Source of the DNA: Bin87 sp034423595 | Lineage (GTDB): Bacteria; Chloroflexota; Dehalococcoidia; Lucifugimonadales; UBA3495 | Assembly: GCA_965207025.1 (NCBI GenBank) | Contig: OZ242258.1 | Location: forward strand, 4,278,001 to 4,342,000 | Direction: 5' to 3' | Length of the DNA: 64,000 nucleotides | Part shown: positions 18,855 through 27,368 of the stretch, piece after piece | Numbering within the stretch: the first letter of the stretch is position 1 | Layout of the letters: each line of letters opens with the position of its first letter | Notes under the pieces: model-generated | What the model saw: the letters and a program-made list of their open reading frames with translations, nothing else | The model's database searches: none | What the model was told of the DNA's origin: nothing | Position numbers and translations under genes: made by a program

Positions 18855-18965
18855 TCAGCACACTGACGCGATGCTGCGCAGCATCGCTATGCCGTACATC
18901 CCCAGGAAGGCTACCAGCAGCCCAATTGCAACGCCTCCCACCATTCCGACCGCCAGATACCGCAT
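18855..18965 (-). CDS. 36-aa single-helix membrane peptide upstream of the antiporter
   Basis: ATG 18965 has AAGGAG eight bases upstream, a strong ribosome site, and the frame ends at TGA 18857-18855. The peptide begins MRYLAVGMVGGVAIGLL and is one hydrophobic helix with Gly-rich faces. The antiporter starts 57 bp further on. Small hydrophobic subunits or regulators are known for several transporters; the position suggests such a role here, but it is an inference. Confidence 0.6.
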   Translation of the reverse strand: MRYLAVGMVGGVAIGLLVAFLGMYGIAMLRSIASVC

Positions 18966-19118
18966 AATCACTACTCCTTGCCCCGCGGGAAACTAACGGC
19001 AACGCTGCCGCCCTGAAGAGCCGCCGGCGTGATTGTGGGCGCGCGGCGCGTCCCTACGCAAAGAAAAGCCGGCGCGTATTTATGCGATAAATGAACCCCC
19101 TGAAGCGACCATCTGAAG

Positions 19119-19158
19119 ACTCCCTCTCCAACGGCAGGAGAGGGTTGGGGTGAGGGGA
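19119..19158. repeat. CTCCCTCTCC...GGAGAGGGTTGGGGTGAGGGG hairpin element
   Basis: A pyrimidine-rich arm pairs with GGAGAGGG, followed by TTGGGGTGAGGGG. Similar copies are at 22426-22462 and, degraded, at 51021-51060. Confidence 0.75.
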
Positions 19159-19164
19159 ATTCCG

Positions 19165-20190
19165 TCAAGCCGGCTGTGCCGACGCTCCGCCAAAGTTCGG
19201 TGTGTCGGCAGCCTGAACCGTCTGCCTTATGGCAGCCGGGGATGGCGTCTCCCTCTGTCTGACCACCAGCACCGGAACGTTGGAATGTCGCACGACGCGG
19301 TCGGTAACACTGCCCAGGACCAACCGGTTGATGCCGCTGCGTCCGTGCGTGGTCATCACCAGGAAAGCCCGGTCGGACGCCGCCATGTCCACGATGGCTT
19401 CGGCAACGTTGCTGGATTCCACCGGCCGGCTTACCACGTTTCCGGCAAAACCGAATTCGTGGGACAGTCGTCCCGCTGCCCTCTCCAGTGAGATTTTCGC
19501 GTCCTCGGCATCCGCACGCGCTAATTCCTCAGCGGGCTCCCAGTCGGGGTCCGGGCCTCCGTGAACTCCGCGCTCCGCGGTTCGTAAGTATTGACGGTAA
19601 AGCGCAGCGTCCTGATTGACTCGCAAAAGGACGATACGGGCCTGAAGCGCAGTCGCCATCGTTGCAGCGTGTTCGAGCGACAATTCCGAGAGTGAAGATC
19701 CGTCAAGAGGGACCAGGACCGCTTTGGGTCCAACTTCTGCCGGCTCCCTAGCGGCGGTTCCCCGGATGAGGAGCATGGGATTGGGGATCGAGTGGAGCAC
19801 CTTGTCCGCCACGCTCCCCAGCGCCCAGCGCGCGATCCCGCCCCGCCCGTGGGTTGACATTACCACCAGCGCGTCCGGGTCGTCGCCAACCCAATCAACG
19901 ATTGCTTGCGCCGGCGCGCCCTGCAATGTCGTCATTGTAGCCGTATGCCCCTGGCTCCGTAGCTCCGCTCGGACTTGCTCCAGGTATATGTTCGATTGCG
20001 CTCGCGCTTGCTCGAGCATGCGCTGTGTGGTGAACGCGGCGCCTGTGATATGCGCCGCCGCCGGCAGGACATCAAAGGCCTCGACCAGATCGATCGGGAT
20101 CGAAAGCGCGCCCGCGATTGTCCGGGCGTACGGCAAAGATCTCTCCGAAAGTTTGGAGCCATCCAGCGGAACGATTACTTTGGAGTACAT
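19165..20190 (-). CDS. Tandem universal stress protein (two Usp domains)
   Basis: I start at ATG 20190 (VIVPLDGSKLSE follows at once); the upstream open frame overlaps the VOC gene in another frame. The product is 341 aa. Domain 1 (about 3-140) ends in the ATP-binding pattern GRGGIARWALGSVADKV, and domain 2 (about 160-315) ends in GRSGINRLVLGSVTDRV, so both carry the G-x2-G-x9-G-S motif of ATP-binding Usp proteins. The C-terminal tail of about 25 residues is disordered. It probably acts in the cytoplasm under stress or starvation. Confidence 0.9.
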   Translation of the reverse strand: MYSKVIVPLDGSKLSERSLPYARTIAGALSIPIDLVEAFDVLPAAAHITGAAFTTQRMLEQARAQSNIYLEQVRAELRSQGHTATMTTLQGAPAQAIVDWVGDDPDALVVMSTHGRGGIARWALGSVADKVLHSIPNPMLLIRGTAAREPAEVGPKAVLVPLDGSSLSELSLEHAATMATALQARIVLLRVNQDAALYRQYLRTAERGVHGGPDPDWEPAEELARADAEDAKISLERAAGRLSHEFGFAGNVVSRPVESSNVAEAIVDMAASDRAFLVMTTHGRSGINRLVLGSVTDRVVRHSNVPVLVVRQRETPSPAAIRQTVQAADTPNFGGASAQPA

Positions 20191-20218
20191 GAGGTAGAGC
20201 GCTCTTTGGTATTCCGTC

Positions 20219-20241
20219 GGGGCAGGTTTCAAACCTGCCCC
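20219..20241. repeat. GGGGCAGGTTT-C-AAACCTGCCCC hairpin
   Basis: A perfect 11-bp stem between the VOC gene and the Usp gene on the same strand. A sequence variant occurs at 21888-21916. Confidence 0.8.
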
Positions 20242-20251
20242 TGCTTGCAAA

Positions 20252-20689
20252 TCAGTAGTGGCGCAACTCCACCACGTTGTTGTCCGGGTCGTAGATGTAC
20301 AGCGAGATGCCGTCGCCGTGGGAACCCCAGCGCTTGCCCGGCCCGGCCTGAATCTCCACGCCCAGGTCCTCGAAGCGCGCCTTGAGCTCGTCCATGTCAG
20401 TGTAATCGATGACCATGCAGAAATGGTCCTGATTCTTGGGGCCATCCTTGTCCAGGGAATAGTTGTCGGACGCGAAGAAGTCGATGATGGTGTCGGCGTT
20501 CAGCCGCGCCGAGGGGAAACGCACCTCGCCGGCCCGCCATTGTTCCACCCGCTCCGGCTGCATGCCCAGCACTTCGGTGTAGAACCGCAGGGATTCCTCA
20601 ACGTCCCGCGTCCGCAGCACGATGTGGTCCATCTCGGTGATCTTGACCAGGGGCTTGGTCAGTCGTTCAAATTTGGTTGCCGTTGCCAT
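20252..20689 (-). CDS. VOC-family (glyoxalase/dioxygenase fold) protein
   Basis: The start is ATG 20689 with GGAGG upstream; product 145 aa. The VOC halves are seen as ITEMDHIVLRTRDVEESLRFY and DHFCMVIDYTDMDELK, ending in ISLYIYDPDNNVVELRHY. The His of DHIV, His of DHFC and the Glu of VVEL correspond to the usual metal-binding positions, so a metal-dependent lyase, isomerase, dioxygenase or resistance protein is likely. Its substrate is unknown. The Usp gene follows about 60 bp downstream. Confidence 0.85.
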   Translation of the reverse strand: MATATKFERLTKPLVKITEMDHIVLRTRDVEESLRFYTEVLGMQPERVEQWRAGEVRFPSARLNADTIIDFFASDNYSLDKDGPKNQDHFCMVIDYTDMDELKARFEDLGVEIQAGPGKRWGSHGDGISLYIYDPDNNVVELRHY

Positions 20690-20861
20690 GTTGACCCTCC
20701 TAAATCGTGGTAGTTTTCTGGAAGTCTTGCGTGTCCGCATTATATGACCGCGCCCCACCATTGTCATCAGCGCCGCCCGGTTGACGAATGCCGCCGTTTC
20801 TCGGAATATGCGGCTATCACGCAACAACCGCTCTCGATCCCACGACGCAAGGAGAGAGAAA

Positions 20862-21857
20862 ATGTCCGCAAGTAAGACGATCTACGTGGGTATGCACGAC
20901 GGAGTGTGTGCCGTCAGCAGCGAGGACGGCGGCAAGACCTGGCAGCAAGGGCCGGTAACCGATCTGCCCCATGCGGCGGCGCGCCTGGCCGCCGGCTCCA
21001 AAGGCCCGCAGACCGCCTATCTCGCCGCCTACGAGGCCGGTGTGTACCGGACGGACGACGCCGGCCAGTCATGGCGTCGCCTTGATTCCTACCCATCGCC
21101 CTACGCACACAGCGTTTTGTCCCATCCCAGCGAACCCGATACTATCTACGTGGGTAGCGAACCCGCAACCGTTTATCGTTCCAGGGATGGCGGCGATACC
21201 TGGCAGGAACTGGACGGGTTCCGCGCCGTCCCCGAATCCAGCGATTGGGGATTCCACGCGCCCACCCGCGATTCCCACGTCCGCGACCTGCGCGTCGCGC
21301 CTGACGACGCCAGCCGTCTCTACGGAGGCATTGAAGTCGGCGGCATGGTGCGATCCGACGACGCCGGTTCCAGTTGGCAGCAGCTTCCCGGCCTCAATGA
21401 CGATATTCACTGCGTGCATCTAAGCGATGCCCAGCCTCAGCGGGTCTATGTTGCCACGGCGCGCGCTCCCTACCGTTCCGACGACAGCGGCGCCAACTGG
21501 GAGCTGATAAACGCGGGACTCGACCGACGCTACACCCTGCACATCGCGGCGGCTCCCGCCGACGCCGACGTGGTGCTGGTCACCGTGTCCGAAAACGCCC
21601 GCCGCCTGAATCCGCAGTTCTACCGCTCCACCGACGCCGGCCAAACCTGGACGCTGGTGGACGGCCTGGGCGAAGGTGAAAACCCCGAGGACATGGTGGT
21701 CGCCTTCGACTGGGACCCGCAGGAGCCGAACCGGGTGTACGCCGGCACGGATGGCGGCGGCCTGTTCAGCAGCGACGACGGCGGCCTGACCTGGCAACGG
21801 CTATCCGTGCAACTGCCCACCGTAGCGGTGGGCGCGTTGGCGGTGGCGGCCGGCTGA
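20862..21857 (+). CDS. Asp-box (BNR/sortilin-type) beta-propeller protein
   Basis: I start at ATG 20862, with AGGAGAG upstream; product 331 aa. Seven Asp-box motifs of the S/T-x-D-x-G-x-x-W type are spread through the protein (SEDGGKTW, TDDAGQSW, RDGGDTW, SDDAGSSW, SDDSGANW, STDAGQTW, SDDGGLTW), which fits one six- or seven-bladed propeller. There is no signal peptide, so it is apparently cytoplasmic, unusual for sialidase-like propellers. Sialidase Arg-triad residues are not evident; it may be a scaffold or carbohydrate binder. Confidence 0.85.
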   Translation: MSASKTIYVGMHDGVCAVSSEDGGKTWQQGPVTDLPHAAARLAAGSKGPQTAYLAAYEAGVYRTDDAGQSWRRLDSYPSPYAHSVLSHPSEPDTIYVGSEPATVYRSRDGGDTWQELDGFRAVPESSDWGFHAPTRDSHVRDLRVAPDDASRLYGGIEVGGMVRSDDAGSSWQQLPGLNDDIHCVHLSDAQPQRVYVATARAPYRSDDSGANWELINAGLDRRYTLHIAAAPADADVVLVTVSENARRLNPQFYRSTDAGQTWTLVDGLGEGENPEDMVVAFDWDPQEPNRVYAGTDGGGLFSSDDGGLTWQRLSVQLPTVAVGALAVAAG

Positions 21858-21887
21858 CCTGGCTGAATTGGTGTACGGCCTTGCGTC

Positions 21888-21916
21888 GTAGGGGCGGGTT
21901 TCAAACCCGCCCCTAC
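21888..21916. repeat. GTAGGGGCGGGTTT hairpin between convergent genes
   Basis: A perfect 14-bp stem with a one-base loop between the propeller gene and the PNPOx-like gene, a likely two-way terminator or mobile palindrome. Confidence 0.85.
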
Positions 21917-21944
21917 ATCTCGCCAATAGTGTGCTGCCCGATGC

Positions 21945-22388
21945 TCACCACCGCAGCCCCGGTTCCCGTTCCTGCAACACCTCGCCAAAGAGCGTTAGTA
22001 TCTGGTCGATCTGCAAAACGACGATTGCGCCCTGGCTGTCCTGCAGGTAACGCTCGTTGACCAGGCCGGATTCAAGCAACCGGTCGATCATCTCCTCGAA
22101 CACCGGCCCGTCGCGGTACACGCTAGCCGTGCAGCGGAACTTCCAGCCGGCATCCTGCTCCGTGTTGCGGAACAGGACGATCACCTTGGGGTTCTCCTCG
22201 ATGTGATCCAGCGGGTTACGCCCGGTGCGGTCCCGGTAAATCAGCCGGTCGTCGCCCACGGTCAAAACGGTCCCGATGTATCCACAGTTGGGCGTTCCAT
22301 CGCCGGATGCGGTGCCCACGATGCACGGATACCCGTCGTCCCGCGCCCGGTTAATCAGCCGCGCCATCTCTTCAGTCAGTTGTATCAT
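21945..22388 (-). CDS. Pyridoxamine 5'-phosphate oxidase-like flavin-binding protein
   Basis: A 147-aa split-barrel protein beginning MIQLTEEMARLINRA, with CIVGTASGDGTPNCGYIG and RTGRNPLDHIEENPKVIVLF, the typical layout of the PNPOx-like family that binds FMN, FAD or F420. Members are reductases, oxidases or cofactor-binding sensors. No strict PdxH features are seen, so vitamin B6 synthesis is unlikely. Confidence 0.8.
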   Translation of the reverse strand: MIQLTEEMARLINRARDDGYPCIVGTASGDGTPNCGYIGTVLTVGDDRLIYRDRTGRNPLDHIEENPKVIVLFRNTEQDAGWKFRCTASVYRDGPVFEEMIDRLLESGLVNERYLQDSQGAIVVLQIDQILTLFGEVLQEREPGLRW

Positions 22389-22425
22389 CTTGCTTCCCCA
22401 TCAATCTCGCCAAGTGTCTAAAAAA

Positions 22426-22462
22426 CTCCCTCTCCCTCCAGGGGAGAGGGTTGGGGTGAGGG
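22426..22462. repeat. CTCCCTCTCC...GGGGAGAGGGTTGGGG hairpin element
   Basis: A second copy of the element at 19119-19158; here the arms are CTCCCTCTCCCT and GGGGAGAGGG. Confidence 0.75.
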
Positions 22463-22476
22463 GGTGCCTCTCTAAG

Positions 22477-23592
22477 TTACCCCATCACCCGCCGGAAGTA
22501 GTCCAGCGCGTTGCCGCCCACGATCTTCAGCACGTCCTCGTCGGAGTGTCCCCGGCGGATGAGCCCGCGCACTATGTTCTTGCCGTCCGCCGGCGACTCC
22601 AGCCCGTTCAGGTACGGAGCCGGCAGCTGGTCCGGCGTGCGGCCCATCACCACCCGGTGAAAACCCACGTGGTCGCCTACGGTAGTGTCCGTTCCGATGC
22701 CCACGTGGTCAACCCCTACCAGATTCACCATGTAGTCGTAGTGGTCCAACACGCACTCGATGTCCTGCTCCGGGTCGTCGCTCAGCGAGTTGGGCACCGC
22801 GGTGATGCACACCAGCCCGCCCTTTTGAACGCAGGCCAGCAGTTCCTCATCCGTGCGCGTGCGCCCGTTGGGCCGCAGCGTGTACGATGCGTTGTGGCTG
22901 AACACCGTGGGCGCGCGGGAGACCTCTATGGCGTCCATCGCGGTGGGTGTCGAGGCGTGGGAAAGATCCACGGCCATGCCCAGGTCGTTCATGCGATGCA
23001 CCACCTCGACGCCGAACTCGCTGAGTCCGCCCGGGTTCCGCTCCTGCTGCCCATCGCCGATGTAGTTCCGGCGGTTGTAGGTGATGCCGGCCAGCCGCAC
23101 GCCCATGCCAAACAGCGCGTTCACTCGCTCGATGTGGTTGCCGATGGGCAAGTGTTCCAGCGTGGGCATGAATCCCACCTTGCCCTGCTGCCGCGCCGCC
23201 AGTATTTCGTCGGCGTTGCCCACGCGCATCACGTCGTCCTGCGACGCCACGTCGGCCAGCATCCCGCCGACCTCCGCCGCGATGTCGTCGTATTCCACGA
23301 AAGACATATCCGACACCTTGTAGAGCGCGGTAAAGAAGTTGGACGTAGTAACCGCGCTCCAACCGCCGGCGATGGCGGCCTGGTATCCCCACTCAAAGCG
23401 GTTCGCGGACCGCAGGAATTCCATGAACCCGTCCATCGACTCCGGCAGCACGAACGGGTGCTGGTGGACGTCGATCATCACGGCCTGGTCCATGATGCGC
23501 TCAAACCGCGTTCCTTCGGGAGCACTGAGAGGCACTACGGATGAGGGGACGCGGTCAACCTGCGCCGACATGGGAAAGTTCTGGGTCGTCAT
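22477..23592 (-). CDS. Membrane-dipeptidase-like metallohydrolase (peptidase family M19)
   Basis: A 371-aa protein with the M19 layout: the first metal motif IDVHQHPFV near residue 40, VDLSHAS in the middle (His ligand), the S-H-N of PTVFSHN, and VDHVGIGTD towards the end. Relatives (renal dipeptidase) hydrolyse dipeptides with two zinc ions and also beta-lactam-type substrates. The first motif is HQH rather than HxD, a difference from renal dipeptidase. It overlaps the PrpD gene stop as ATGA, so the two are translated together. Confidence 0.88.
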   Translation of the reverse strand: MTTQNFPMSAQVDRVPSSVVPLSAPEGTRFERIMDQAVMIDVHQHPFVLPESMDGFMEFLRSANRFEWGYQAAIAGGWSAVTTSNFFTALYKVSDMSFVEYDDIAAEVGGMLADVASQDDVMRVGNADEILAARQQGKVGFMPTLEHLPIGNHIERVNALFGMGVRLAGITYNRRNYIGDGQQERNPGGLSEFGVEVVHRMNDLGMAVDLSHASTPTAMDAIEVSRAPTVFSHNASYTLRPNGRTRTDEELLACVQKGGLVCITAVPNSLSDDPEQDIECVLDHYDYMVNLVGVDHVGIGTDTTVGDHVGFHRVVMGRTPDQLPAPYLNGLESPADGKNIVRGLIRRGHSDEDVLKIVGGNALDYFRRVMG

Positions 23593-24944
23593 TTGGTCTC
23601 CCTCCAGCAGTCCGTCAACTCGGTGATATTCTTCAATGATTCCATCCGACCTGCCGTGTCGATCGCCCGCGCCGCTCTCTCGTCGCCCAGCGTTGGCCTG
23701 GCCAGCGCCCGGAACTTGCCCAGCAGATCCTCCCGCGATGCCGGGTTGGTCGAGTCGCCGCGCTGGGAGGTTACGCTGGACTCCAGCGACCGCCCGTCGC
23801 CCAGATGCACCGCGACCCGCGCGGACGGGTAATCGTACCGCCGCAGGTTCATCTCAGGGTCGTCGGCTACCTCGACCCGTCGCGCCAGTTGTCGCACCTC
23901 TGTGTTGGCAACCTTGTCGGGCAGGAACGCGCTCACGTCCGTAGCGCCGTGATGCACTGCCGCCGCCACCGCGTAGGGTATGGAGAACTTGGCCGCCAGC
24001 ATGTTGTCCGGTTCCGGGTCCGCCATGATCTGCGCGATGGGCGGCGCGGTAACTACGATGCGCTCCACCTCGCCGGCAGTGAAAGGCGATTCACGCAACA
24101 GGTTCTCCACCGCGTCCAGCGCGGGATGGTTGTAGAGGCAACAGGCGTGAAACTTGACATACCCCTGCTGTATGCGGAACGCGCCGTCCCCCAGCCCGTC
24201 CACCACCGCATCGGGATCAAACCCGTCGCCCAGGAACGTGCGGTACAGGTCCGCCGGCCCGTCGGCGATGGCGGTGTACCCGCAACGGCTCAGGTGCGCT
24301 GCCATGATTCCCTGGAACCCGGAACGCCCCGGGTACAGGTTCCGCACGGTGGCGCCCTCCAGGCACGGCGTCCAGGTGTTGGCGGGACTCATGGACATTG
24401 CCAGGTTCATCGCTGTTTTGGTCTCACCAGCGCTGAATCCCAGCAGCCGCGCCGTGGCCGCCGCCGTCCCGATGGTGCCCCATGTTCCGTGCGAGTGTAC
24501 CTCCGCTTTGACCTGCGTGGCCGTCCCAACCCGCGAGATTATCTCGTAGCCCAGGATGATGGCGGTTAGCACGTCCCGCCCGCTGCTGCCCAGGTCTTCC
24601 CCGACGGCCAACGCGCCCGGCGTAACGTGGATGGACGGATGCCCGCCGCCCACGCGGTTGCCCTCGTCCATTTCCAGCGCAACGCCGGCGGTGGCGTTGA
24701 CCATGGTCGCCCAAACCGGTTGCACACGATGCGGATGCCCGACGACGCTCGCCTTGCCCGGCCCGCTCATTTCGGCGGCCAGGTGGGCGAAGTTGGCGTT
24801 CTCGTCCAGCCGGCTCCCCGCCGTGATCGCGCCCAGCGTATCCAGGACCACGTCGCGGGCGGCGGCGATGGTGTCAGGGGGCAGGTCCTCAAAGCGCGTG
24901 TCGGCAACAAACTCAGCAAGTTGGTCAAGGTAGTGCTGTGCCAT
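23589..24944 (-). CDS. MmgE/PrpD-family protein (2-methylcitrate dehydratase or decarboxylase type)
   Basis: A 451-aa protein with the MmgE/PrpD fold: DTLGAITAGS near residue 35, MNLAMSMSPANTW, the glycine-rich GRSGFQGIMAAHLS and KFHACCLYNHPALDAV in the centre. Known members are 2-methylcitrate dehydratase, iminodisuccinate epimerase and cis-aconitate decarboxylase. No other methylcitrate-cycle gene is nearby, so a different dehydration, decarboxylation or epimerisation is possible. AGGAGG precedes the ATG. It is first in a two-gene operon with the M19 hydrolase. Confidence 0.9.
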   Translation of the reverse strand: MAQHYLDQLAEFVADTRFEDLPPDTIAAARDVVLDTLGAITAGSRLDENANFAHLAAEMSGPGKASVVGHPHRVQPVWATMVNATAGVALEMDEGNRVGGGHPSIHVTPGALAVGEDLGSSGRDVLTAIILGYEIISRVGTATQVKAEVHSHGTWGTIGTAAATARLLGFSAGETKTAMNLAMSMSPANTWTPCLEGATVRNLYPGRSGFQGIMAAHLSRCGYTAIADGPADLYRTFLGDGFDPDAVVDGLGDGAFRIQQGYVKFHACCLYNHPALDAVENLLRESPFTAGEVERIVVTAPPIAQIMADPEPDNMLAAKFSIPYAVAAAVHHGATDVSAFLPDKVANTEVRQLARRVEVADDPEMNLRRYDYPSARVAVHLGDGRSLESSVTSQRGDSTNPASREDLLGKFRALARPTLGDERAARAIDTAGRMESLKNITELTDCWRETK

Positions 24945-24984
24945 GATTACCTCCTATGCGCATCCTGTCCCTATGGATTCCTGG

Positions 24985-25004
24985 ATTCCGGCTTTCGCCG
25001 GAAT
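24985..25004. repeat. ATTCCGGC-TTTC-GCCGGAAT hairpin
   Basis: A perfect 8-bp stem in the spacer between the alpha/beta hydrolase and PrpD genes; GAAA tetraloop on the minus strand. Confidence 0.8.
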
Positions 25005-25031
25005 GACGAGAGAGGGCGGAATGACTGAAAA

Positions 25032-25913
25032 TCAGCGTGTGAAGAACTCATGCAGCAGCCGGTAGGCATCGTCGGGCAGCTCCTCGGCGATGTAGTGGCC
25101 GCAGGGCAGCGACTGGCCCTCCACCTTGTTTGAGTAGTTGCGCCAGACGCCGAGCACGTCCTGGGTGCGGCCCACGAATCCCCGGTCGCTCCAAAGCGCC
25201 AGGTGTGGGCAGTTGACCTTGTTGTCAAAGTCCTCCTCGTCATGCACCAGGTCGATGCTGGCGCCGGCCCGGTAGTCCTCGCAGGCTCCGTGAATGGCGC
25301 CGGGATCGCTGAAGCAGCGGACGTATTCCTCGACGGCTTCAAGTGGGAAGACCTCCTCGGCGTTGCGTTCCCGCATGAACCGCGAGCGGATGAAATAGTC
25401 CGGGTCGGCTCCGATAACCCGCTCCGGGAAGTCGTAAGGCTGGATCAGGAAGAACCAGTGGTACGTGTTAGTGGCAAATTCCTTGTCAACAATGCTGAAC
25501 ATGTGGCGCGTGGGCACGATGTCCAGCGTCGCCAGCCGCAGCACTCGCTCGGGATGGTCCTTGGTGAGCCGGTGGGCGCAGCGCGCTCCCCGGTCGTGGC
25601 TGCCCAGGAAGAAGGTGTCGAACCCCAGGTTTTCCATGGCGTCCACCAGGTCCTGCGCCATGGCCCGCTTGGAGTGGTTGAAGTGCTCCGGATCGCCCTG
25701 AGGCTTGCCGCTGTCGCCGTAGCCGCGCAGATCGGCGCAGACTACGGTGAAATCCTCGGCCAGCCGGGGCGCGACCTTATGCCACATGGTGTGAGTCTGC
25801 GGATAGCCATGCAATAGCAGCAGCGGCGGCCCGCTGCCGCCCTTCACCAGGTTGACTATCTCGCCGCTGCCGGCCTCAATCTGCATCCGGTCGAATCCCT
25901 CGAACAAAGCCAT
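25032..25913 (-). CDS. Alpha/beta hydrolase with complete fluoroacetate-dehalogenase active site
   Basis: Start ATG 25913; 293 aa. The residues that define fluoroacetate dehalogenase (as in Rhodopseudomonas RPA1163) are all present at matching spacing: nucleophile Asp107 with Arg108 and Arg111 in HDRGAR, acid Asp131 in LDIVPT, base His273 in CGHYIAEE, and the halide pocket His152-Trp153 (YHWFF) and Tyr214. The oxyanion motif HGYPQT is at 35-40. It should cleave a carbon-halogen bond, possibly C-F or C-Cl in a haloacid. It is divergent from a flavoprotein gene 162 bp away. Substrate is inferred. Confidence 0.88.
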   Translation of the reverse strand: MALFEGFDRMQIEAGSGEIVNLVKGGSGPPLLLLHGYPQTHTMWHKVAPRLAEDFTVVCADLRGYGDSGKPQGDPEHFNHSKRAMAQDLVDAMENLGFDTFFLGSHDRGARCAHRLTKDHPERVLRLATLDIVPTRHMFSIVDKEFATNTYHWFFLIQPYDFPERVIGADPDYFIRSRFMRERNAEEVFPLEAVEEYVRCFSDPGAIHGACEDYRAGASIDLVHDEEDFDNKVNCPHLALWSDRGFVGRTQDVLGVWRNYSNKVEGQSLPCGHYIAEELPDDAYRLLHEFFTR

Positions 25914-26075
25914 CGTTCTCTCCTGGTCATGATCGTCAATATCGTGCGGAGCGCGCCGGCGCCGCGCCCACATAATGCGGCGGCAACCCTGCATTGTAAA
26001 TACCCCGCCGTTGCCTTTGACACCGCCATCCCGCCCGTGTACCGTTACCTCACTCGATCTGCGCTGAGAGACAAG

Positions 26076-27251
26076 ATGACCGCTACCACCGTTGCCGTTT
26101 CCCACGATATTGACCACTATCTCGATGCCGCGCCGTCCTTCGTGCAGCGCGTCGCCGATGCCGCCGATGCCATCGACGCCGAGCGCCAGATGCCGGCCGA
26201 CCTCGCCGAGGACATGGCCAACGCCGGATTCTTCCGCCTGTTGCTGCCCCGTGAACTGGGCGGCGCGCAACTGGCGCATCCCGACTTCCTGGGTATCCTG
26301 GAGATGTTCGCCGGCGCCGATGCCAGCGTGGCCTGGTGCCTCAACCAGAACAATGTCTTTTCCACCAGATCCACGCGGATGGCCAAGTCCACGGCGCGGG
26401 CGATTTGGGGTGAACTTCGTGGCGTGGTCACCAACGGACCGCCGGCCGCTGGTTCCAGGTCGGTCCCCGTACCGGGTGGATACCGGCTCAGCGGACACTG
26501 GAATTTCAGCAGCGGCAGCGACCACGCCACGTGGATTGCCGCCCTCGCTCCGGTGATTCCCGAAAATGGGTCTGGAGTTGATGGACAGCCTCCGCAGATG
26601 CGCCTCCATCTCATGCCCATCGACCAGGTGAGGATGGTGGACCTTTGGCAGGTTGCCGGGCTGCGCGGCACCGGCAGTTTCAGCTTCCAGGTTGACGACC
26701 TGTTCGTTCCCGAGGAACACACCTTCGTCCAGGAGGGTGATTCCTGGTCAGATGGCCCTCTGTACGGAATACCGACCACGCTGCTGTTCGCCACCGGATT
26801 CGCTACCGTTGCCCTGGGCGTCGCCCGCAAGAGCCTGGACATCGCCATCGCTGGCGGCAGCCGGATGCCCTACCGCGGCGGCGTGCTGCTGCGCGACCAG
26901 CAGACGACACAGCGGGCCATCGGCGAGGCCCACGCGCTGCACAGTTCGGCGAAAGCGTTCCTCCGTGAAAGCCACGCCCGGCTGTGGGAATCGGCGTGCG
27001 CCGGGGGCAGCCTGACTCTTGAAGAGCGGATACAGCTGCGCGTCGCTGCCACTCACGCCATCCGCACGTCGGCGCAGGTGGTGGACACGTGCTACACCCT
27101 GTCCGGTTCTGGCGCGATCTTCCAGACCAATCCGATACAGCGGCGGTTCCAGGACATACACGTGATTACCCAGCATACGCAGGGGCATTACATGCATTAC
27201 GAAACCGCAGGGCAATTCCTGCTCGGCCTTGATCCCCAAGGCGTGTTTTAG
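26076..27251 (+). CDS. Acyl-CoA dehydrogenase-fold flavin monooxygenase-like protein
   Basis: Start ATG 26076; 391 aa. N-terminal helical domain (ADAIDAERQMPADLAEDMANAGFFRLLLP), middle barrel (FSSGSDHATWIAAL), then a C-terminal helical bundle. The layout matches the group-D flavin monooxygenases and NcnH/DszC-type oxygenases rather than true acyl-CoA dehydrogenases, since the catalytic Glu of the latter is not evident and the C-terminal domain is the Acyl-CoA_dh_2 type. Such enzymes usually need a separate flavin reductase, which is not obvious nearby. Confidence 0.82.
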   Translation: MTATTVAVSHDIDHYLDAAPSFVQRVADAADAIDAERQMPADLAEDMANAGFFRLLLPRELGGAQLAHPDFLGILEMFAGADASVAWCLNQNNVFSTRSTRMAKSTARAIWGELRGVVTNGPPAAGSRSVPVPGGYRLSGHWNFSSGSDHATWIAALAPVIPENGSGVDGQPPQMRLHLMPIDQVRMVDLWQVAGLRGTGSFSFQVDDLFVPEEHTFVQEGDSWSDGPLYGIPTTLLFATGFATVALGVARKSLDIAIAGGSRMPYRGGVLLRDQQTTQRAIGEAHALHSSAKAFLRESHARLWESACAGGSLTLEERIQLRVAATHAIRTSAQVVDTCYTLSGSGAIFQTNPIQRRFQDIHVITQHTQGHYMHYETAGQFLLGLDPQGVF

Positions 27252-27262
27252 GATACTCTTCC

Positions 27263-27340
27263 GTCATTGCGAGCGTAGCGTGGCAATCCCGGTAGCCAGC
27301 GACGCGAGATTGCCACGTCGCTGCGCTCCTCTCAATGACA
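27263..27340. repeat. Core copy of the GTCATTGCGAGCG palindromic element
   Basis: GTCATTGCGAGCGTAGCGTGGCAATC is inversely matched by GATTGCCACGTCGCTGCGCTCCT and CAATGAC: the inner part of the element at 13107-13230 without the outer arms. Confidence 0.85.
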
Positions 27341-27368
27341 GAAGACCGACTGACATAGGAGGCGCGTT

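Noticed and set aside
23589..24944. PrpD considered as part of the methylcitrate cycle
   Set aside because: No prpB, prpC or acnD-type gene nearby; only the fold is supported.
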